DNA from: Auxenochlorella pyrenoidosa | Lineage: Eukaryota > Chlorophyta > Trebouxiophyceae > Chlorellales > Chlorellaceae | Assembly (NCBI GenBank): GCA_001430745.1 | Contig: KQ482066.1 | Coordinates: 1,510,369-1,524,539, forward strand | Length of the DNA stretch: 14,171 bases | Direction of reading: 5' to 3' | Part shown: piece after piece, positions 9,001-14,171 of the stretch | How the letters are laid out: every line of letters starts with the position of its first letter | Numbering within the stretch: position 1 is the stretch's first letter | Position numbers and translations under genes: made by a program | Notes under the pieces: generated by a model | The model's input: only the letters and a program-made list of their open reading frames with translations | The model's database searches: none | Told to the model about the DNA's origin: nothing

Positions 9001-10286
9001 GGTGCGCCGCGCTGCCCCTGCACGCATGTGTCAGGGCGGTAAGCTGCCACTCTTTCCACAGCTTCTAGCGCCAGCCCCCCCCCACCACACCACACTCTCT
9101 CCTTGCCCGCCCACTCTGCCTCCACACCGCCCCCAACCCCACCCCAGTCTGCTGCGATGCGCTCAACTGGGTGGGCGGCCTCTGGCTGGGCCTGCTGGTG
9201 GTGGGCTGCTGCGGCCTGCCCCTCTCCCTGGCCGTCTTCTGGTGGCTGGGCCGAATGGACAAGCTGGCGCCGCGGAGGTGAGCCCCTTGCTGCGCCCCTT
9301 GCCCTCGGGTGTTTGCCTGCATCCGGCCCCATTGTCTTCATCCTGAAAGGCTGGTCTGCTCCATGTGGTCGCTGTTTAGGGCATACGCCCACGGGGCTTG
9401 TGCATACGGAGAGCCTCAACAAGGCGCCGGGCGCCAGCGCTTGAGTTGCGGGCTGCTCTCCCCCCGCCTCACCCCTGCAATGCTCCGTGCAACCCTTCCT
9501 CCCCCTCCTTGCAGCTGCTGCCACATGTACCGCCGCAGCGATTTTGCCTCTCAGATGGAGGCTGGCCTTGGCGCGCCGGGGCTGGCAGAAGAGAAGAAGC
9601 GGCGCCGGCGGCGCCGCCTGTCCTGGGACAGCTGCAGCTCAGCCGGCAGCGGTACAAGCGGCGGGACAGGCAGCGAGGCCGGCAGCGACTTTGCGGGGCA
9701 GCTGTCGCCCGAGCAGCGCATGGCGTCCATCAGCCTGCGTCAGAAGTTCCAGGCAGCCGGCATCGCCTCGGGCGCTGCCGCGGCGCCGCCCCGCGCTGCC
9801 GGTGGCTCGGATACCTTCCGCATCGGCACAGCTCCCGCACCCATTCCCTCCATGTCACCAGCTCCAGAGCAGCAGCAGCAGCAGCATGTCCACCCCTCCC
9901 CGCCCACCGCGCCCCCTCTGACGAGCGATGCTCTCAGCGCTCGGTCCCTGGGCTCTGCCCGCCGCCCCCGCCAGTGGGGCACCTGGGCCGCCGCCGCAGC
10001 CCCGCCTGCCGCAGTGGCGGCCGCCACGGGCAGCCGCAGCGCCCCAGGCAGCGCGCTCAACTCTGCCCGCAGCGCCAGCGCGGTGCAGCTGCTGCCTGCG
10101 GTGGAGGCGCTGTCGCCTATGGCGCAGGCAGAGCTGCCCGGCCTGGCGCTGGCCGGCGCCGCCGCAGAGGCGGCGCCATCGCCCCTGCTGCCGGGCGCCA
10201 GCGGCGGCAGCGCAGGAGGGTCGGCGCTGCAGCGGGCTGGCAGCGCGCTGGCCCGTCTCAAGCTGCTCAGTCGGCGCAACTCTTGA
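6071..10286 (+). CDS. Prominin-like five-span membrane glycoprotein
   Basis: Ten exons (6071-6544, 6698-6832, 7192-7334, 7537-7722, 7971-8109, 8287-8382, 8583-8683, 8937-9001, 9148-9277, 9515-10286) join in frame to 746 residues. Residues 1-23 form a signal peptide. Membrane segments lie at about 67-86, 119-142, 256-277, 281-303 and 455-480. The short loop between segments 1 and 2 is basic and Cys-rich (ACACTACLRG), fitting the cytosolic side. The two large loops hold all five sequons found (NST, NAS, NET, NSS, NFS). This N-out, five-span, two-ectodomain layout is that of prominins and of a plant/protist family of similar membrane proteins. Membership is inferred from topology only. The C-terminal tail of about 265 residues is unusually long, starting with six Arg before LSWD and continuing as Ser/Ala/Pro/Gln-rich low complexity. 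Introns 6833-7191 and 8110-8286 use GC donors, the first of these less certain. The ATG chosen is the first that yields a signal peptide. Confidence 0.78.
8520..8550. repeat. CA/AAC-rich simple sequence in intron
   Basis: An A- and C-only-like stretch of ACAC, AAAC and AGAC units lies in the intron 8383-8582, about 30 bases before the acceptor. It is simple sequence with no further meaning seen. Confidence 0.7.
9870..9885 (+). repeat. CAG microsatellite coding a Gln run
   Basis: Five consecutive CAG codons give a Q5 run in the low-complexity C-terminal tail of the five-span protein. It is a length-variable tract by nature and marks the tail as disordered. Confidence 0.85.
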
Positions 10287-11111
10287 CCGGCCGACAGCCA
10301 GCGGAGGGTGTATGGATGCGGGATGCTCCTAGGCATCGGCCGACCGAAATGCTGACCCTCCGCTGACTAGGTGCTCGAGCGTGCAGGTGGATTTTTTTTG
10401 TATGAGCCTCTCTCCCACCTTGCGATCCCACACCCCATACCTGTCCCCCCAGCAACTTCTGATCCTGCAACCCTACGCCCAGCCAAGATCGTGCCCCCCC
10501 TGCCCTGCACAACGCATGCGTCAGCTGGCGCCGGCATGCGCATCTCCCTCCGCAGCCTCGTGCGTCCTTGTATCAACTGCACGGCCCAGTGCTACGGCCT
10601 CCTTACCGCCTCGCAACCCGATCTCTTTCCCATGGTTCTGTTTTCTTGCACCCCACATTCGTTTTGTGCCCCTGCCTGCAATGGGCTTCCTGGGGACCCC
10701 TCTGTCACTAACGTTCTGCTGCCTGTCAAATGCCCGCCATGCGCTCTCCTTCTGGCCCTCTCCACCCTAAACTCACGAAACTGCTGAGCAAGCAGAGCTC
10801 CGCGCAGCGTCCTGCCGCTTATGATCGTTGCTCTCAGTTGCAGCTCCTAATGGCGTAAGAGTGCCACCATGGCAATGCATGTTGTTGCATGAGGCAATAC
10901 CTCACCCCGTGCTTAAGCCTCGAGGGGGCAACTTTAAGCCCCAATCGGTGATAATTGCTGTGATTTGCAGGTCATTGCAAGCAACGGCAACGACGACTGC
11001 GAGGCAGGATGGCCGGAGCAGCCAGCACTGCTCTTGTGTTCATACTGCTGCCAAGGCTGCTTTGCACCCTTATCTGCAACTTCTGGCCACTTCTACAGAA
11101 AGACTAGCTCG
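10287..11111. other. Intergenic region without a recognisable gene
   Basis: Apart from the inverted repeat near its left end and a T8 run at 10389-10396, the 825 bases show no conserved protein segment, no TGTAA and no RNA gene. A pyrimidine-rich frame spans 10371-10787 but has no domain-like composition. The region upstream of the next ATG stays open in frame from about 10965, so an extra 5' exon for the next gene cannot be excluded. Confidence 0.45.
10299..10365 (+). terminator. Perfect 11-bp inverted repeat in the 3' flank
   Basis: CAGCGGAGGGT at 10299-10309 pairs perfectly with ACCCTCCGCTG at 10355-10365 around a 45-base loop. It begins only 12 bases after the TGA at 10284-10286. The loop holds ATCGGCCGACCG, similar to CCGGCCGAC just before the left arm. 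In RNA this could fold as a 3' UTR hairpin. The terminator type is used for want of a better class, and a role in 3' end formation is inference. Confidence 0.5.
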
Positions 11112-12313
11112 ATGACCACAATAACACTGCCTCCAGGCACCCGCACTCTGGCGCAGCGAGGCGGGGAAGGCGTCTTCTGCGTCGAGTGAGCTGCTTTCAG
11201 GCTGCTGGATCGCCGTTCGGAAGCTCTGGGAACCGCCGCGGGCGGCCCGAAGCCAGCTGTCTTCTCCCGCCGCGCCCACCCGCCGCTTCTGCTGCTGCTG
11301 CCTGCTCGTCTGCCCAGCACCCCACCCAAGGGACCCTGCCTGCTGGTTAGCGCCTCCTCCCTGTCCCAGGTATGCTCGCTCAGCACGCAGCAAGTGCAGC
11401 GAGTGCAGTGCTGCAATCATGAAGCAAGCGCTGCGCCTTGGGGTGAGGGCGGCTGTGGCAGAGGAAGCCTGGCTTCTCTACACCAGTGCCGCAGACAGGA
11501 CGGCCTGGGCCTGCTGCAGCCCTTTCCAACTGGACCTGGTTTGACTGCTGGCCCTGCTGCTGGCGCTTCCAAACGCTGCGCTCGACAGGCTGCAGCGAGC
11601 AGACAGCATGCGCAGGGACCCTACCAGTTCCTAGTCAATCAATTTTATCCAAACTATCTCGGTGCCTGCAGATGGGCTACGAGCTGAATGGCCAGGTGCC
11701 GTCGTATCGCTGGCAGCACTGGTGAGTGCGCGGGGGTTGGGCCGGTGCGCAGGCTGTTTGCATGAAGCCTGGCTGCCCAGGTGCCGCCCCTGGACTCTGT
11801 CGGCACGGCAGGCAGCGCGCAGGTGCCCGCGGATGCTGCCAAAGTTGCAGCACACATTTCCGTTGTAATTCAGCTGTGACGTGTATCACCCAGGCGTTTC
11901 ATACCTTCGATTCTACCCTCTCCCAGGAGCTGCGTCAAGGACCGCACAGTCTCGCTGATTGGCAGCCCGGAGCGGCTGCGGGGGCTGGCGGCGCTGCAGA
12001 AGAGGGTGCGCAACGCAGCGGAGCCAGCGTCGCTTGCAGAGCCTCTGTGCAGGTCTCTAGACTTCTTTCCGCTCTTGCCTGCCAGCTGAGGCAGCCCCCC
12101 ATCTGCTCAACCCGGGCTGAGCGCCACAGGCGCCTTCCGCAGCCCGTGGCGTGGCACAGCGGCCAACAGCCTGAGGAGCTTTCACCTGCACATGCGGGCA
12201 CACCTGCCGCCCGCCGGTGTGCCCCTGCCATGCAGGATCAGGACACAGTGCGGCAGCGCTTTTACGGCGTGGGCAAGGCGCCGCGCAAGAAGGTGCACAC
12301 CCTGAGGGACTGA
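11112..12313 (+). CDS. Stand-alone PARP-type zinc-finger protein
   Basis: Five small exons (11112-11185, 11370-11442, 11672-11721, 11927-12005, 12236-12313) join in frame with GT-AG introns to 117 residues. The product is nearly all one PARP-type zinc finger, the DNA-nick-sensing fold found in PARP1 and DNA ligase III. The start CVEYARSARSKCSEC parallels the family's VEYAKSGR...C-x2-C. LRLG follows, then RWQHWSC supplies His and Cys. Putative ligands are Cys34, Cys37, His65 and Cys68, spaced C-x2-C-x27-H-x2-C, close to the family norm. The closing LQKRDQDTVRQRF fits the family's Leu-x3-Asp-Gln-x2-Val element, which confirms the last junction. A basic tail GKAPRKKVHTLRD follows. No ligase or ADP-ribosyl transferase domain is attached. 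DNA-strand-break binding in the nucleus is a family-based inference. The ATG is the first in frame, though the frame stays open upstream. Confidence 0.85.
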
Positions 12314-13113
12314 CCATGAGGAGCTTGCTGGATGGCTACGAAAGTGCAGCAGTTGCACAGCTGGCAAGTGGTGCTGGTCAAGGGTGCTGCTGTACCGATC
12401 ATCGCCATGTGTCGGCTGCAACGACCAGCATGCCTTGCCCCTCGCCACCATCGTGTCGTGCTGCGCCAAATATGTATCGTGCGTCAACATACGTGTTTGG
12501 CAAAACAATAAGACAGGATAGTGGGCACCAGGTAGCAGCCCTAGGACTGAAGAGACAGGTGCGCAACCAGTAAAGCGGGGTGGGTGGGCAGGTCAGCACA
12601 GGCAGCTAATCAAATGGCCAGCGGAGCACAACCCGGGAGGCACGCGGCAGGAGCGTGGGCCGCGGAGGAACGGCAGTGGTGGAGAGCAGGGAAGGCATGC
12701 CTTGGCAGCGCGTGGCGCAAATGAAAAGAGAACGGGGTTGGTACACCGATGGAGGGTCGGGGTGCGCCCACGCGACGCCGGCGCCAGACTGCCAAAAGCG
12801 CGTCGCACCGCGGGCTGTGCACTTGCCCAGCCCAGCCCTGAGGCTGTGAAGATTGTCGAGCCGCTGGCTCAGCTCCAGTTGGCGGTGCCATTGCTCGACT
12901 CCTCCTGCGGCTAAGAAGGTGGGGTGCAGGGGGGCAGAAGAGGTGCAGCAGCGGTGAGGCGGCTGCATGGGGAGCCCAGGCATGGGGGCAGGCAGCTACG
13001 CAGGCCGGCCCCGTGGCGCAGCGCCGCGTCATGGCGCGACAGCCAGCAGGCAGCACACGTTCGCCGAAGGCATGTTGCGGCATGAGTCCGTGCCCCCGGG
13101 CCAGTCGGCTCAC
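12314..13113. other. Convergent 3' region between two genes
   Basis: The zinc-finger gene ends at 12313 and the minus-strand coiled-coil gene comes toward it. No TGTAA occurs on the plus strand, nor TTACA for the minus strand. The minus-strand gene's last exon or exons and both 3' UTRs must lie here. The best candidate exon is at about 12840-12905. Confidence 0.4.
12840..12905 (-). CDS. Candidate 3' exon of the coiled-coil gene (uncertain)
   Basis: Read on the minus strand, a pyrimidine-rich CTTCTTAGCCGCAG acceptor region is followed by sequence that in one frame gives VEQWHRQLELSQRLDNLHSL, amphipathic and coiled-coil-like. Joining in that frame requires the upstream exon to end in phase 1, which its good GTGAGC donor (phase 0) does not provide. 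With the phase-0 donor the exon would instead read EESSNGTANWS and stop. Either way the acceptor looks real, but the ending of the protein is unresolved. Confidence 0.35.
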
Positions 13114-14171
13114 AATGGTGGATGCCAGCTGGGTCTGCAGAGCTGCCAGGTCGGCATTGTGAAGGCCCAGCAGCCGAATGCCCTCATCAGCAGTCTGCAG
13201 GCGAGGACAGGCAGGCAGGGGTGGAGGCAAGGCGGCCGGCGCAACACCGCCAGTTGTGGTTCCCGCGAAAGATGGGGTGGGGGTGAGGGGGGGGCAGCGA
13301 GCCGGGCAGAGCTCTGCGGCGCTGGAGGGCCGGGCCGGGCAGCGCTCGCGGTGCACGGCGGGGGCGCACATTCCCGGCGGGCGGTGCCGACGCACCCACA
13401 CAGGGCGCCCCCTCGAGGCTCACCTCCTGGGCGGCCGACCAAGCCTTTTCCAGCACAGCGATGCGCTGGTAGGCCTCTGCCACCTCGCGCCTCGCCCTGC
13501 TGAGCTCAGCAGCCAGCTCGATAAAGGAATCCTCCCCTTGGGCCGCCGCCGCCAGCGCGTCTGCGGTGCTGCGCTCGCCCTCCAGCCGAGCCACCTGTGC
13601 CTGCGAGTCTGCCAGCTGGCGCTGCGCCGCCTCCAGCTCGGCAGACAGGGCGGCCGCCATGGCCTGCGCCTCGGCAGCCTCGGCGGCCGCCACAGCCGCT
13701 GCCGCGGCCTCTGCCTGCGCGCCCTTCAGCTGCGCCGCCAGGCTGGCGGCCTGGCTGCGGGCCGCCTCCAGCTCCGCCGACGTGGACTGGGCAGAGGCTG
13801 CTTCGCGCTGCGCCGCCGCCAGCTGCGCCGCCAGCTCAGCGGCCTCGCGCTGCGCCGCCGCCAGCTGGTCTGCCAGCGCCGCCGCCGCCGCCGCCTCGCG
13901 CTCCGCCTCTGCCTGGCGCTCGTCGGCCGCCCTCCGCGCAGCGCTGGCATCCTGGCGAGCCGCCTCCAGCTGGGTCACCAGTGTGGCCGCCAGGGCTGCC
14001 TCCTTCTGGGCAGCCTGCAGCTGCATCCTGAGGTCCGGGAGGGACGCCACCTCGCTCTGTGCCGCCTCTGCCAGCTCAGCAGCAGCCGCCGCCTCCTTCT
14101 TGGCAGCCTGCAGCTGCGCCGCCAGCGAGGCCGCGGCGTCGGCCTCCCGCTGCAGCGCCGCCTCGCGCTCC
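13114..14171 (-). CDS. Ala/Glu/Gln-rich coiled-coil protein, C-terminal part (5' partial)
   Basis: Two exons are visible on the minus strand. The first runs from the right window edge (14171) to 13424 and ends Gln-Glu before a GTGAGC donor. The second is 13194-13114, begins Thr-Ala-Asp-Glu-Gly-Ile-Arg and ends before another GTGAGC. Both junctions are phase 0. The first exon encodes about 249 residues of nearly uninterrupted heptad-like helix, built from recurrent LAAQLAAAQREAA and SAELEAARSQAA type units, becoming less repetitive toward EVAEAYQRIAVLEKAW. The second continues as helix (LLGLHNADLAALQTQLAST). No start, signal peptide or catalytic motif is in view. Long Ala-rich coiled coils of this kind occur in algal structural, basal-body and Golgi-tether proteins, but composition alone does not choose among them. 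The frame is open to the edge, so the protein continues outside. It is convergent with the zinc-finger gene. Confidence 0.7.
13500..14171 (-). repeat. Degenerate internal repeats encoding Ala-rich heptads
   Basis: Units resembling CTGGCGGCGCAGCTG and GCGCAGCGCGAGGCC on the minus strand recur many times within the coiled-coil exon, for example around 13820-13865 where two near-identical units adjoin. They probably arose by local unit duplication and could be variable in length between strains. Confidence 0.6.

Noticed and set aside
10762..10771. CCCTAAAC resembling a plant/algal telomere unit
   Set aside because: It is a single copy with no tandem array.
10371..10787. 138-codon plus-strand frame
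   Set aside because: It is Pro/Ala/Cys/Leu-rich from pyrimidine-biased DNA, with no domain-like pattern and no supporting splice context.
11009..11106. Short frame MAGAASTALVFILLPRLL with hydrophobic start
   Set aside because: It stops after 32 codons and overlaps the open upstream frame of the zinc-finger gene. No splice or family support was seen.
11443..11538. Extension of the second zinc-finger-gene exon to a GTTTGA donor at 11539
   Set aside because: The phase also fits, but it would insert 32 residues between LRLG and the His/Cys ligands, far beyond the normal finger spacing. The GTGAGG donor at 11443 is better.
12006..12090. Read-through of the fourth zinc-finger-gene exon to a donor at 12053
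   Set aside because: That donor leaves the wrong phase for the last exon. The donor at 12006 gives the family-like KRDQDTV junction.
12610..13401. Continuous minus-strand 263-codon frame taken as one gene
   Set aside because: Only its 13114-13194 part continues the coiled coil in phase between good splice sites. The rest is Cys/Pro/Arg-rich and looks like intron and flank.

Overview
The window looks like nuclear DNA of a GC-rich green alga, most likely a Chlorella-type trebouxiophyte. The reasons are coding sequence broken into short exons by GC-rich introns (55 to 390 bp), heavy use of Ala/Gly/Ser/Arg-rich protein segments, donors of the GTGCGC/GTGAGC/GTGGGT type, a TGTAA poly(A)-type signal, and one gene with a candidate chloroplast/thylakoid-lumen targeting peptide. 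No tRNA, rRNA, mobile element, CRISPR or bacterial-style operon was seen. The long unspliced frames on both strands are mostly GC-rich shadows. The real genes had to be rebuilt from splice signals and protein families.

Layout. (1) 160-2412, +: 3' quarter of ABCE1/RLI1, the essential Fe-S ABC ATPase of ribosome recycling, in six exons; its 5' part lies off the left edge. (2) 2860-5369, +: a seven-exon, 538-residue protein of no recognised family, with an N-terminal transit-like peptide and a twin-arginine motif formed across a splice junction, suggesting thylakoid-lumen targeting. (3) 6071-10286, +: a ten-exon, 746-residue five-span membrane protein with prominin-like topology and five N-glycosylation sequons, all in the two predicted external loops. 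(4) 11112-12313, +: a five-exon, 117-residue protein that is essentially one PARP-type zinc finger. (5) about 13114-14171, -: the C-terminal part of a long Ala/Glu/Gln-rich coiled-coil protein entering from the right edge and convergent with gene 4.

The five genes are ordinary eukaryotic neighbours with no evident shared pathway. The most unusual signals are in gene architecture. All five ABCE1 introns in the window contain a recognisable, diverged copy of the edge of a neighbouring exon, often including its splice site. In four of five the copy lies a multiple of three away. One copy gives an in-frame alternative acceptor. Exon 3 of the same gene appears to carry two extra C residues in a universally conserved motif, next to C homopolymers. 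Genes 2 and 3 need GC-AG introns to stay in frame. I did not find a previously undescribed multi-gene system. The best candidates for novelty are the exon-edge duplications, the unrecognised Tat-type protein, the algal prominin-like protein with a long basic tail, and the stand-alone PARP finger.
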